Both the position numbers and the translations under genes were made by a program. The notes beneath the pieces were generated by a model that searched no databases, was not told where the DNA came from, and saw only the letters and a program-made list of their open reading frames with translations. 64,000 nt of DNA from Burkholderiaceae bacterium (GTDB lineage: Bacteria > Pseudomonadota > Gammaproteobacteria > Burkholderiales > Burkholderiaceae_C), in NCBI GenBank assembly GCA_017848435.1, contig JAFEHU010000056.1, positions 1 through 64,000 of the forward strand. Direction: 5' to 3'. Shown here piece by piece: positions 1-7,966 of this stretch. Positions within the stretch are counted from its first letter, which is position 1; each line of letters starts with the position of its first letter.

Positions 1-524
1 GCAAGTCCCCGGTCATCGGCGACGGCGCCAACACGGTGGCCGAATCCGGCGCGATTGTGGAGTACCTGGTGGCCCAGCACGGCGCCGGCCGCCTGGTGCC
101 GCCGGCCGGCACGCCCGAGCGGCTGCGCTACACCTACTGGCTGCACTACGCCGAAGGCTCGGCCATGCCGCCGCTTTTGCTCAAGCTGGTGTTCGACACG
201 ATCGAGACCGCGCCCATGCCGTTTTTCATCCGCCCGATTGCCAAGGCGATTTCAGGCCAGGCCAAGTCGCAATTCATCCAGCCGCAGATCAAGCAGCACC
301 TGGACTACATGGAGGCCGAACTCGGCCGCAGCGCCTGGTTTGCCGGCGACGAATTCACCGCTGCCGACATCCAGCTCAGCTTCCCGCTGGAAGCGGCGGC
401 GGCCCGCGGTGGCCTGAACGCCAGCCGCCCACGGCTGATGGACTGGCTGGCGCGCATCCACGCCCGCCCGGCCTACCAGCGCGCGCTGAAAGCCGGTGGC
501 CCTTACGACTACGCGGGCGGCTGA
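1..524 (+). CDS. Glutathione S-transferase, 5' end outside window
   Basis: The open frame runs into the left edge in phase from base 3, so the N-terminus is missing; a GTG at 36 is internal. The readable part starts in the thioredoxin-like domain with KSPVIGDG...VAESGAIVEYL. The ESGAI segment is the usual glutathione gamma-glutamyl contact region of GSTs. An all-helical C-terminal domain follows, with the typical AGDEFTAADIQLSFPLE stretch (helix-6 N-capping box). About 174 residues are visible, so only roughly 40-60 residues are missing compared with the usual 200-230. It probably conjugates glutathione to electrophiles in the cytoplasm; the substrate cannot be inferred. It is convergent with the efflux operon and followed by a terminator-like hairpin. 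Confidence 0.88.
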   Translation, partial: KSPVIGDGANTVAESGAIVEYLVAQHGAGRLVPPAGTPERLRYTYWLHYAEGSAMPPLLLKLVFDTIETAPMPFFIRPIAKAISGQAKSQFIQPQIKQHLDYMEAELGRSAWFAGDEFTAADIQLSFPLEAAAARGGLNASRPRLMDWLARIHARPAYQRALKAGGPYDYAGG

Positions 525-537
525 CAACGCCTTCAGA

Positions 538-557
538 ACTGGTTTTCACCGGTTTTT
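538..557 (+). terminator. Probable rho-independent terminator of the GST gene
   Basis: A 6-bp stem (ACTGGT against ACCGGT, one G-U pair) with a TTTC loop is followed directly by a run of five T and lies 14 bases after the GST stop. It is short, so termination may be partial. Confidence 0.5.
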
Positions 558-600
558 CAAGCCAAATCGGCCTCACGCTTTAGTCGAACCTTGTGGTTCA

Positions 601-617
601 GCTATACATTCAATAGC
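601..617. repeat. GCTAT...ATAGC dispersed hairpin, copy A
   Basis: GCTAT and ATAGC flank a 7-base loop in the convergent gap between the GST gene and the outer-membrane factor gene. The same motif recurs at 15832, 17388 and 47848, always outside genes. Confidence 0.5.
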
Positions 618-638
618 AAACTACGGCATGCCCAGATG

Positions 639-2087
639 CTATTGGGCGCCTGCTGACACCGCCACCGGCTCGCGCCAGCCACCGCCCAGCGACTTGTACA
701 GCGCGACCTGGCTTTGCAGCTGCAACAGGCGGGTCTGCAACACCCCCAGGCGCACACCGAGGAGCGAGCGCTGCGCGTCCAGCGCGTCCAGGAAACTGGC
801 CACGCCATTGCGGTAGCGCAGGTCGGAGAGCTTGAAGCGTGCGGCCTCGGCCTCGGCCTGCGCCTGCTGCGCGCCAAACTGCTCGGCCAGCGCGGCGCGG
901 CCACCCAGGGCATCGGCCACCTCGCGGAAAGCGGTCTGGATGGTTTTTTCGTACTGCGCAATCGCAATGTCTTTGTTGACCTTGGCCACGTCCAGGTTGG
1001 CCTGGTTGCGACCGGCGTCAAAGATCGGCAGCGTGATTTGCGGCGCGAAGGTCCAGCCATAGGTGCCGGCCTTGAACAGGCCGGAGAGTTCGCTGCTGGA
1101 CGAGCCGTAACCCGCCGTCAGGCTGATGCGCGGGAAGAATGCGGCCCGCGCCGCGCCGATGTTGGCGTTGGTCGCCAGCAACTGCTGTTCCGCCGCGCGG
1201 ATGTCGGGCCGCTGCGTCAGCAGGTCCGACGGCAGGCCCGCGGGCAACTCGGCCATCAGCACGGTCTGTTCCAGCGCTTGCGCGGCCGACGCCGCGGCCA
1301 GCCAGTCGGCCGGCAGGGGTTGGCCCACCAGCAGCGTCAGCGCGTTCTCGTCCAGCACCCGCTGGCGCTTGAGCTGCGCCAGCGTGACGCGTGCCGCCTC
1401 GGTCAGGGACTGCGCCTGGCGGAAGTCCAGCTCGGACGACGCGCCGTTGTCAAACCGCAGCTTGGTCAGCCGCTGCGACTCTTCGCGCGTGCCCAGGGTC
1501 TGCTTCACCACGTCGAGCTGGGCCTCGTCGCCCAGCACGTTCAGGTAGGTGGTGGCCACGGCGGCGATCAGGCTGATCTGCGCCGTCTTGCGGCTTTCCT
1601 CGGTGGCGAGGTACTGCGACAGCGCCGCCTCTTTCAGGCTGGCCACGCGGCCAAAAAAGTCCAGCTCGTAGGCCGAGGTCACCAGGCCAACGCTGAAGGT
1701 CTCCGCCGAACTGGCGGTGGTGGTTCCGGTGCCTGTTGAGCGGGCGGGCACCGGCGTACGCGAGCCGGACGCCCCCAGGTTGAGGGTCGGGAACTGGTCG
1801 GCCCGGCGGACCTGGTACTGGGCCCGGGCCTGCTCGATGTTGAGCACCGCCACCCGCAGGTCGCGGTTGTTGGCCAAGGCCAGGTCGATCAGCCGGCGCA
1901 GCGCCGGGTCGGTGAAAAACGACTGCCATTCCAGTGCCGCCACGGGGGTGGCACTGGGCGCGGCATCGGGGGTGGCGTAGCTGGCAGCCACGGGCGCGGC
2001 CGGGCGCTGGTACTCGGGCACCATCGCGCAGCCGCCCAGCAAGGTGGCAACCGCCACGGTCATCAGGGCCAAGTGGGGTTTAAACAT
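639..2087 (-). CDS. RND efflux outer-membrane factor (OprM/TtgC/NodT family lipoprotein)
   Basis: This is the outer-membrane channel of the tripartite pump, passing drugs from the periplasmic adaptor to the outside. The chosen start (MFKPHLALM) gives 482 residues with a lipoprotein signal ending in the lipobox LLGGC. It is preceded by a strong GGAAGGAG ribosome site; an earlier in-frame ATG at 2183 lies deep inside the pump gene and lacks the signal. The mature protein begins MVPEYQRP, typical of OprM-like factors. Two repeated helical halves follow, with motifs such as RPDIRAAEQQL and PRISLTAGYG. The start codon overlaps the end of the pump gene by 8 bases, so translation is likely coupled. 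Substrate range is unknown. Confidence 0.93.
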   Translation of the reverse strand: MFKPHLALMTVAVATLLGGCAMVPEYQRPAAPVAASYATPDAAPSATPVAALEWQSFFTDPALRRLIDLALANNRDLRVAVLNIEQARAQYQVRRADQFPTLNLGASGSRTPVPARSTGTGTTTASSAETFSVGLVTSAYELDFFGRVASLKEAALSQYLATEESRKTAQISLIAAVATTYLNVLGDEAQLDVVKQTLGTREESQRLTKLRFDNGASSELDFRQAQSLTEAARVTLAQLKRQRVLDENALTLLVGQPLPADWLAAASAAQALEQTVLMAELPAGLPSDLLTQRPDIRAAEQQLLATNANIGAARAAFFPRISLTAGYGSSSSELSGLFKAGTYGWTFAPQITLPIFDAGRNQANLDVAKVNKDIAIAQYEKTIQTAFREVADALGGRAALAEQFGAQQAQAEAEAARFKLSDLRYRNGVASFLDALDAQRSLLGVRLGVLQTRLLQLQSQVALYKSLGGGWREPVAVSAGAQ

Positions 2088-5000
2088 GGGTCGCTCCTTC
2101 CGGGGTGGCGGGCGCAGCCGGTTCCACCGGCTTGGGTTTGCCTTTGAACAGGCGGCGCACCACCACAAAAAACACCGGCACAAAAAACACCGCCAGCAGC
2201 GTAGCGGTGACCATGCCGCCCATCACGCCGGTGCCAATGGCGCGCTGGCTGGCAGAGCCGGCACCGCTGGCCAACACCAGCGGCAACACGCCCAGAATGA
2301 AGGCCAGCGAGGTCATCAGGATCGGGCGGAAGCGCAGGTGTGCGGCTTCCAGCACCGCAGCCACCACGCCCTTGCCGCTTTCCTGCAGCTCCTTGGCGAA
2401 CTCGATGATCAGCACCGCGTTCTTCGCCGCCAGGCCGATGATGGTGATCAGGCCGACCTTGAAGTACACGTCGTTCTCCAGCCCGCGGAAGTGCGCGCCA
2501 AACAGCACACCCAGCACACCGAGCGGCACCACCAGAATCACCGCGAGCGGAATGGTCCAGCTCTCGTACAGCGCGGCCAGGCACAGGAACACGGCGAGCA
2601 GCGAAAAGCCGAACAAAATGAACGCGGTCGAACCCGAGAGCTTTTCCTCCCGCGTCTGGCCGGTCCATTCATAGGCAAAGCCCTGGGGCAGTTGGGCGGC
2701 GAGTTTTTCCATCTCGGCAATTGCCGCACCGGTGCTGACGCCCTTGGCCGGTTCACCGGCAATCCGCATCGTCGGGTAGCCGTTGTAGCGCACGGTCTGC
2801 ATCGGCCCGGTCACCCACTCGGTGCTGGCAAAAGCCGACATCGGCACCGGCTGGCCTGCGGTGTTAAGCGCGTTGATGCGCAGCAGGTCGTCGGGCTGCA
2901 TGCGGGCCGGTGCATCGGCCTGCACCACCACCCGCTGCAGCCGTCCGGCGTTGGGGAAGTCGTTCACATAAGACGACCCCAGTGCGGTGGAGAGCGCCGC
3001 GTTGATGGCGCCGAACGGCACCCCCAGCGCGCTGGCCTTCTCGCGGTCGATGTTGAGCTGCAGCTGCGACGCGTCTTCCAGGCCATCCGGCCGCACAGCG
3101 GTCAGCAGCGGGCTTTTGGCCGCCATGCCCAGCAGTTGGTTGCGCGCGGCCAGCAAGGCGCTGTGGCCCGCACCGCCCCGGTCTTGCAGGCGGAAGGCAA
3201 AGCCGTTGGCCCGGCCGAGTTCAGGAATCGGCGGCGGGCTGACCGGGAAGATGAAGGCGTCGCGGATGCCGCCCAGTGCGCCAAAGGCCCGCCCCACCAG
3301 CGCCTGCGCGCTGTTCTCGGCGCCCGGCCGCTGGTCCCAGTCTTTCAGGGTGATGAAGCCCAGCGCGGCGTTCTGGCCGGTACCAGCAAAGCTGAAGCCG
3401 AGCACGCTCACCATGCTCTGCACCTGCGGCTGCTTGAGCATGTAGTCTTCCACCTGCTTCATCACCTCGCGGGTGCGGTTCACCGTCGCGCCGGGCGGCA
3501 GCTGCACGTTCACCAGGATGTTGCCCTGGTCCTCGTTCGGCAGGAAGGAGGTGGGCAGACGCCCGAACAGCACCACCACCGCCGCAATGATGGCGGCGTA
3601 AATCACCAGGTAGCGCACCGCCTTCTTCAGGATGCGTGCAACCAGGCTTTCATACCCCTTGGCGGTGCGCGAAAAGCCGCGGTTGAACCAGCCAAAGAAG
3701 CCGCTCTTGGCATGGTGGTGTCCGGCCTCCACCGGCTTGAGCAGCGTGGCGCAGAGCGCTGGCGTGAGCGACAGGGCCATGAAGGCCGAGAACAGGATGG
3801 AGGTCACCATCACCACCGAGAACTGGCGGTAGATGTTGCCAATGGCACCACTGAAAAACGCCAGCGGCACGAACACCGACACCAGCACCACCGTCACGCC
3901 AATGATGGCGCCGGAGATCTGGCCCATGGCCTTGCGGGTGGCCATGAGGGGCGACAGGCCCTCTTCGCTCATGATGCGCTCGACGTTCTCCACCACCACG
4001 ATGGCGTCGTCCACCACGATGCCGATCACCAGCACCATGCCGAACATGGTCAACACGTTGATGGAAAAACCCATGGCCAGCAGCACCGCAAAGGTGCCCA
4101 GCAGCGTGATGGGCACCACCAGCGTGGGAATGATGGTGTAGCGGATGTTCTGCAGGAACAGGAACATCACCAGGAACACCAGAATCACCGCTTCGATCAG
4201 CGTCTCCACCACCTGGCCGATGGAAATCTTGATGAACTTCGAGCTGTCGTAAGGGATGGTGGCTTTCACGCCCTCAGGGAAGTAGCGTGAGAGCTCGTCA
4301 ATGCGCTTCTTGATCGCGGTGGCGGTGGCCAGCGCGTTGCCCGTGGGCGAGAGCTGCACACCAATGCCGGTGGACGGCTGGCCGTTCAGCCGCGCCTGTG
4401 GGCTGTACGACTGCGCACCCAGCTCGACACGGGCCACGTCTTTCAGCCGCACGCTGGAGCCGTCGGCGTTGGCGCGCAGCACGATGTTGCCAAACTGCTC
4501 GGTCGAGGTCAGCTGCCCCTTCACCACCACCGTGGCAAAGATCGACTGGCCGGGGATGTTGGGCAGGTCGCCGATCGTGCCGGAGGCGACCTGGGCGTTT
4601 TGGGTCGAAATCGCGGCCGTCACGTCGGCCGACGACAGGCGGTAGCCGACCAGCTTGGCCGGGTCGATCCAGATGCGCATCGCGCGTTCGGTGCCGAACA
4701 GCTGCGCCTGGCCGACGCCGGGCACGCGCTGGATTTCAGGCAACACGTTGCGCGAGGCGTAGTCGCCCAGCGCCACCGGGTCGAACGCCGGGTTGTCGCT
4801 GGACAAAATCGTGAACAGCAGGAAGTTGGAACGGGCCTTGTCCACCCGCACGCCCTGCTGCGTTACCGCCTGCGGCAGGCGTGGCGAGGCCCGGCCAAGG
4901 CGGTTTTGCACGTCCACCTGCGCCAGGTCGGGGCTGGTGCCCGGCTCAAAGCTCAGCGTGATGGAACCGGTGCCGTCGGCCTGCGACACCGACTCCATGT

Positions 5001-5229
5001 AGATCAGCCCGGGCGAACCGTTCATTTCGCGCTCGATCACGCTGATGACGCTGTTCTCCAGCGTCTGTGCCGAGGCACCGGGGTAGGCGACCGAGACAAT
5101 GATCGATGGCGGCGCCACCGACGGGTACTGCGACACCGGCAACTGCGTGATCGCCACACCGCCCATCACCATGATGAACAGCGCGATCACCCACGCAAAG
5201 ATGGGTCGGTTGATGAAAAACTGGGCCAT
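2080..5229 (-). CDS. RND multidrug efflux pump, HAE1 family (AcrB/MexB-like)
   Basis: This inner-membrane proton/drug antiporter forms the trimeric engine of the tripartite pump. The 1049-residue length is standard for AcrB/MexB. The N-terminus MAQFFINRPIFAWVIAL is the classic HAE1 start. The protein has TM1, a first large periplasmic loop, TM2-6 around residues 340-500, a second loop, and TM8-12 near 870-1035. The TM4 segment VLVIGIVVDDAIVVVENVER carries the adjacent Asp pair of the proton relay. It sits 12 bases after the adaptor gene and overlaps the outer-membrane factor, forming one operon. The family exports hydrophobic and amphiphilic toxicants, antibiotics and solvents; the specific substrates cannot be read from sequence. 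Confidence 0.97.
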   Translation of the reverse strand: MAQFFINRPIFAWVIALFIMVMGGVAITQLPVSQYPSVAPPSIIVSVAYPGASAQTLENSVISVIEREMNGSPGLIYMESVSQADGTGSITLSFEPGTSPDLAQVDVQNRLGRASPRLPQAVTQQGVRVDKARSNFLLFTILSSDNPAFDPVALGDYASRNVLPEIQRVPGVGQAQLFGTERAMRIWIDPAKLVGYRLSSADVTAAISTQNAQVASGTIGDLPNIPGQSIFATVVVKGQLTSTEQFGNIVLRANADGSSVRLKDVARVELGAQSYSPQARLNGQPSTGIGVQLSPTGNALATATAIKKRIDELSRYFPEGVKATIPYDSSKFIKISIGQVVETLIEAVILVFLVMFLFLQNIRYTIIPTLVVPITLLGTFAVLLAMGFSINVLTMFGMVLVIGIVVDDAIVVVENVERIMSEEGLSPLMATRKAMGQISGAIIGVTVVLVSVFVPLAFFSGAIGNIYRQFSVVMVTSILFSAFMALSLTPALCATLLKPVEAGHHHAKSGFFGWFNRGFSRTAKGYESLVARILKKAVRYLVIYAAIIAAVVVLFGRLPTSFLPNEDQGNILVNVQLPPGATVNRTREVMKQVEDYMLKQPQVQSMVSVLGFSFAGTGQNAALGFITLKDWDQRPGAENSAQALVGRAFGALGGIRDAFIFPVSPPPIPELGRANGFAFRLQDRGGAGHSALLAARNQLLGMAAKSPLLTAVRPDGLEDASQLQLNIDREKASALGVPFGAINAALSTALGSSYVNDFPNAGRLQRVVVQADAPARMQPDDLLRINALNTAGQPVPMSAFASTEWVTGPMQTVRYNGYPTMRIAGEPAKGVSTGAAIAEMEKLAAQLPQGFAYEWTGQTREEKLSGSTAFILFGFSLLAVFLCLAALYESWTIPLAVILVVPLGVLGVLFGAHFRGLENDVYFKVGLITIIGLAAKNAVLIIEFAKELQESGKGVVAAVLEAAHLRFRPILMTSLAFILGVLPLVLASGAGSASQRAIGTGVMGGMVTATLLAVFFVPVFFVVVRRLFKGKPKPVEPAAPATPEGATHV

Positions 5230-5241
5230 GCTGCGCGCCCC

Positions 5242-6501
5242 TTACTTCGCGGCCGAAGCCGGGGCCACAGGCACGCTGGCCTGCGCGGAAGCGGCTGCCG
5301 CAGGGGCGCTGGCGGCACTGCCCGGGGCCGCCGCGGGCTGCCATGGCACCGGCTTCACCGGCCCGGCGCCGCGCACCTTCTGGAAGCCGTCGACCATCAC
5401 CTGTTCACCGGCCTGCAGACCGCCCAAGATCACCCAGCGGCCGTTCTGGGCATTGCCCACCTTGACCGGTCGCTGCGCCACTTTGCCGTCGGCGGCCACC
5501 ACCATCACCGTGTCGCCCGTGGGCGCACGCGTCACCGCCTGCTGTGGCAGCGTGATGGCGTTGCCCGCCTCGGCCTGGGCCAGACGCACCCGTACATACA
5601 GGCCGGGGAGCAGCACGCCACCAGGGTTGGGCACCTCGGCCCGCAAGGTGATCTGGCCGGTGCTGGCGTCCACCGACAGGTCGCTGAACAGCAGCTTGCC
5701 CGGTTGGGCATACGGCGTGCCATCCTCCAGCACGATGGAGACCGCCGCAGCGGCCGTGCCGGTCGCACGTTTCAGCTGGCCGGCTTCCAGCGCCTTGCGC
5801 AGCTGCATCACGTCGGCCGCGGGTTGGGTGAAGTTCACGTACATCGGATTGATCTGCTGCACCACCGCCAGCTGGGTGGCTTCGCCCTGCCCCACCAACG
5901 CGCCTTCGGTCACCAGCGCGCGGCCAATGCGGCCCGCAATGGGCGAGGTCACGGTCGCGTAGTCGAGGTTGATGCGTGCGGTCTGCACCGCCGCGTTGCC
6001 CACCGCCACATCGGCCTGCGCCTGCTTTTGTGCCGCCACTGCGCTGGCGTATTCCTGTTTGCTCACCGCGTTGGCCTCTACCAGCGGGGCGTAGCGTTCG
6101 GCCAGCGCGGTGGCCTGCGACAAATTGGCCTGGGCCCGGGCCACGCTGGCCTGTGCGCTCGCATAGGTGGCCTGGTAGGGTGCCGCGTCAATGCTGAACA
6201 AGGCCTGGCCGGCACGCACATCGCTGCCCTCGGTGAACAACCGCTTTTGCAGGATGCCGGCCGCACGGGCGCGCACCTGCGCCACCCGCGAGGCTTCCAG
6301 TCGCCCTGGCAACTCGGTCACCAGCCCCACATCACCCAGGGACACGGTCACCACGCCCACTTCGGGTGGTGGTGGCGCAGCAGCCGGTGCGGCGTTGTCG
6401 GCCTTGCCGCAGGCAGACACCAGCGCCACCACCAACAAGGTGGCGGCCAGGCCGGTACGGCTCAGGGCAACGGGGGTACGGGCAGGGCGGAAGGCGCGCA
6501 T
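5242..6501 (-). CDS. RND efflux periplasmic adaptor (AcrA/MexA-like membrane fusion lipoprotein)
   Basis: This adaptor bridges the inner-membrane pump and the outer-membrane channel. The 419-residue protein starts with an Arg-rich n-region, a hydrophobic stretch and a lipobox (LVSAC), so it should be lipid-anchored in the inner membrane facing the periplasm. The order is conventional: beta-barrel and lipoyl halves (VRARAAGILQKRLFTEGSDVRAGQ...), an alpha-hairpin near residues 105-170, the second lipoyl half (VTSPIAGRIGR), and the C-terminal barrel. The tail from about 390 is a low-complexity Ala/Pro/Ser stretch. It is the first gene of the efflux operon and is read divergently from the TetR-type repressor, which probably controls it through the palindrome at 6590-6613. 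Confidence 0.95.
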   Translation of the reverse strand: MRAFRPARTPVALSRTGLAATLLVVALVSACGKADNAAPAAAPPPPEVGVVTVSLGDVGLVTELPGRLEASRVAQVRARAAGILQKRLFTEGSDVRAGQALFSIDAAPYQATYASAQASVARAQANLSQATALAERYAPLVEANAVSKQEYASAVAAQKQAQADVAVGNAAVQTARINLDYATVTSPIAGRIGRALVTEGALVGQGEATQLAVVQQINPMYVNFTQPAADVMQLRKALEAGQLKRATGTAAAAVSIVLEDGTPYAQPGKLLFSDLSVDASTGQITLRAEVPNPGGVLLPGLYVRVRLAQAEAGNAITLPQQAVTRAPTGDTVMVVAADGKVAQRPVKVGNAQNGRWVILGGLQAGEQVMVDGFQKVRGAGPVKPVPWQPAAAPGSAASAPAAAASAQASVPVAPASAAK

Positions 6502-6542
6502 ACGGTGGGTTCCATGGTTGACTTGGGAAGCGGGGGCGGCCG

Positions 6543-6580
6543 TGCATTTCTTTTGGGAATGCAGGCGTATTTTTTACGCC
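6543..6580 (-). promoter_or_regulatory. Two adjacent hairpins in the efflux-operon leader
   Basis: Two inverted repeats lie between the operator and the adaptor start: TGCATT/AATGCA (6543-6548 and 6558-6563) and GGCGTA/TACGCC around a five-T loop (6564-6569 and 6575-6580). Read on the minus strand they would fold in the 5' leader of the efflux mRNA. Function is unknown; they could be a second operator or an mRNA-stability element. Confidence 0.4.
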
Positions 6581-6589
6581 CGCGTAGTT

Positions 6590-6613
6590 TACATACATTT
6601 ATGAATGTATATT
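6590..6613. promoter_or_regulatory. AcrR-type palindromic operator between repressor and efflux operon
   Basis: The left arm TACATACATT and right arm AATGTATATT surround a TATG centre. This matches the E. coli AcrR site (arms TACATACATT and AATGTATGTA, from memory) except near the right end. A TATATT at 6608-6613 could serve as -10 for the rightward repressor gene, and TATGTA on the other strand as -10 for the efflux operon. Bound repressor would therefore block both promoters. Confidence 0.72.
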
Positions 6614-6650
6614 TACACCCATGCGAGAAACAACATGACAGGAGCCCGCC

Positions 6651-7304
6651 GTGGTCCGCCGCACCCGTGAAGACGCCCTCGCCACACGCAACAGCTTGCT
6701 GGACGCGGCCGAGCTGGTGTTCCACGCCCATGGCGTTTCGCGCACCTCGCTGAGCGACATTGCACTGCAGGCGGGCACCAGCCGGGGGGCGATTTACTGG
6801 CACTTCAAAGACAAGGCAGACCTGTTCAACGCGATGATGGAACGGGTCACCCTGCCGCTGGAAGCCACCTTCCAGCGCCTGGGTGCCGACCCGGCGGTGG
6901 ACGCATTGCAGGGCATGCGCCAGGCCATGCTGGACGCACTGAAACAAACCGAAACCGATGAACGCACCCGCCGCGTGTTCGAGGTGGCCACGCACAAGGT
7001 GGAGTATGTGGAAGAACTGCAGGCGGTGCGGCAACGCCACCTGAGCATCCGCAACCAGTGCATTGAACAAACCGGCAAGGCGCTGCAGCGCGCAGCGCGC
7101 CAGCGCCAGTTGCGGCTGCCGATGCCAGTGGCCCACGCCGCCCATGGCCTGCACGCGTTGGTGGACGGGCTGATCCAGAACTGGCTGCTGGAACCGGGTG
7201 ATTTTGGCTTGGTGAAGGTGGGCCGGCAGGCGATGGACGCCTACCTGGCCGGGCTGGGCTTTGAGGCCACAACCGATTTGCCCGCCACCGTGACGGCGGG
7301 CTGA
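6651..7304 (+). CDS. TetR/AcrR-family transcriptional repressor of the adjacent efflux operon
   Basis: A 217-residue regulator. The N-terminal TetR helix-turn-helix spans about residues 10-60 (LLDAAELVFHAHGVSRTSLSDIA, then GTSRGAIYWHFKDKADLF). A ligand-binding C-terminal domain of the AcrR/TtgR type follows (MMERVTLPLEATF...). Start is GTG, set by a GGAG site six bases upstream; no in-frame ATG offers the full HTH. Divergent orientation from the adaptor gene and the intervening AcrR-like palindrome indicate local, autoregulated repression relieved by pump substrates (inferred from the AcrR/TtgR family). Confidence 0.92.
   Translation: MVRRTREDALATRNSLLDAAELVFHAHGVSRTSLSDIALQAGTSRGAIYWHFKDKADLFNAMMERVTLPLEATFQRLGADPAVDALQGMRQAMLDALKQTETDERTRRVFEVATHKVEYVEELQAVRQRHLSIRNQCIEQTGKALQRAARQRQLRLPMPVAHAAHGLHALVDGLIQNWLLEPGDFGLVKVGRQAMDAYLAGLGFEATTDLPATVTAG
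7280..7301. terminator. Hairpin at the convergent end of the repressor gene and the 7312-7956 gene
   Basis: A perfect 7-bp stem (GCCCGCC/GGCGGGC) with an 8-base loop overlaps the last codons of the repressor gene. The two convergent stop codons are only a few bases apart, so this hairpin is the only candidate bidirectional terminator. It has no T-run. Confidence 0.33.
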
Positions 7305-7311
7305 AGGCGGG

Positions 7312-7956
7312 TCAGTGCAGGTGGCGCGGCTTGCGCCCACCGCCGTGGCCACTGCCACCCGGCGCGCCGCCGGAACCCCGGGGGGGCTTGCCCAATTGCA
7401 TGGAACTGGCCAAAGCGTCAAACCGGCGCTCGAACAAACGGTCTACCGAAGCCACCACGTCGGACAGCTCGCTGTTGTCGAAATGCCGTTCCATCAGGTT
7501 GACCACGTCCTGCACCAGCAGGTCGCGCTGCACCTGCATGATGGCCGCCGGCGTGGGGCCAACAAAGTACATGGCAAAGTCGTCCCGGCTGCCGTCGCCC
7601 TCTTCGCCGCTGTCACCGGCTTCGTCTTCGTCGAACTCGGTGTCGTAGAAGGTGACCTCGATCGGCGCACCGCTCAGGGCCAGTTCGTTCAGCGCCATGC
7701 ACATTTCGTCCACCGCCTGGCGGAAGTCGTCGTTGCCGGGCACGGTCCAGCAGATGCGCAGCAGGTGGGCCTGCGGGTCGAACTTGATGCCGGGCTCTTC
7801 TTCGTAGCTGCTGGCAGCGCCATCGGCCAGTGACTTGGCACCGGCGTAGCGCCAGAGCGGCATCAGCGCGTCCTGCAACTGGTTGTAGCCAACGTCTTCG
7901 CGCAGCGGCACTTCGCCATGCACGTGGATTTCAAAGGGCGTGGTGTAACTCGGCAT
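7312..7956 (-). CDS. Conserved-type hypothetical protein downstream of cyanophycin synthetase
   Basis: A 214-residue soluble protein with no family I can name. The start MPSYTTPFEIHVHGEVPL gives a clean N-terminus 10 bases after the cphA1 stop; a longer frame would run back into cphA1. The first ~150 residues look globular (ALMPLWRYAGAKSL, HLLRICWTVPGNDDFRQAVDEMC, FAMYFVGPTPAAIMQVQRDLL). They are interrupted near residues 112-130 by an acidic insert (DEDEAGDSGEEGDG). The C-terminus is a Gly-rich, then basic/His tail (GGSGHGGGRKPRHLH). There is no signal peptide or membrane segment. Position as the last gene of the cphA2-cphA1 unit suggests a cytoplasmic role linked to cyanophycin, but this is context only. 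Confidence 0.75.
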   Translation of the reverse strand: MPSYTTPFEIHVHGEVPLREDVGYNQLQDALMPLWRYAGAKSLADGAASSYEEEPGIKFDPQAHLLRICWTVPGNDDFRQAVDEMCMALNELALSGAPIEVTFYDTEFDEDEAGDSGEEGDGSRDDFAMYFVGPTPAAIMQVQRDLLVQDVVNLMERHFDNSELSDVVASVDRLFERRFDALASSMQLGKPPRGSGGAPGGSGHGGGRKPRHLH

Positions 7957-7966
7957 GCAATCTATC

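Noticed and set aside
2044..4290. A 748-codon open frame antisense to the RND pump gene
   Set aside because: It is His/Arg/Gln-rich with no known motif and exactly mirrors a high-GC real gene; similar antisense frames cover the adaptor, cphA1, cphA2, the PAS receptor and flhA.
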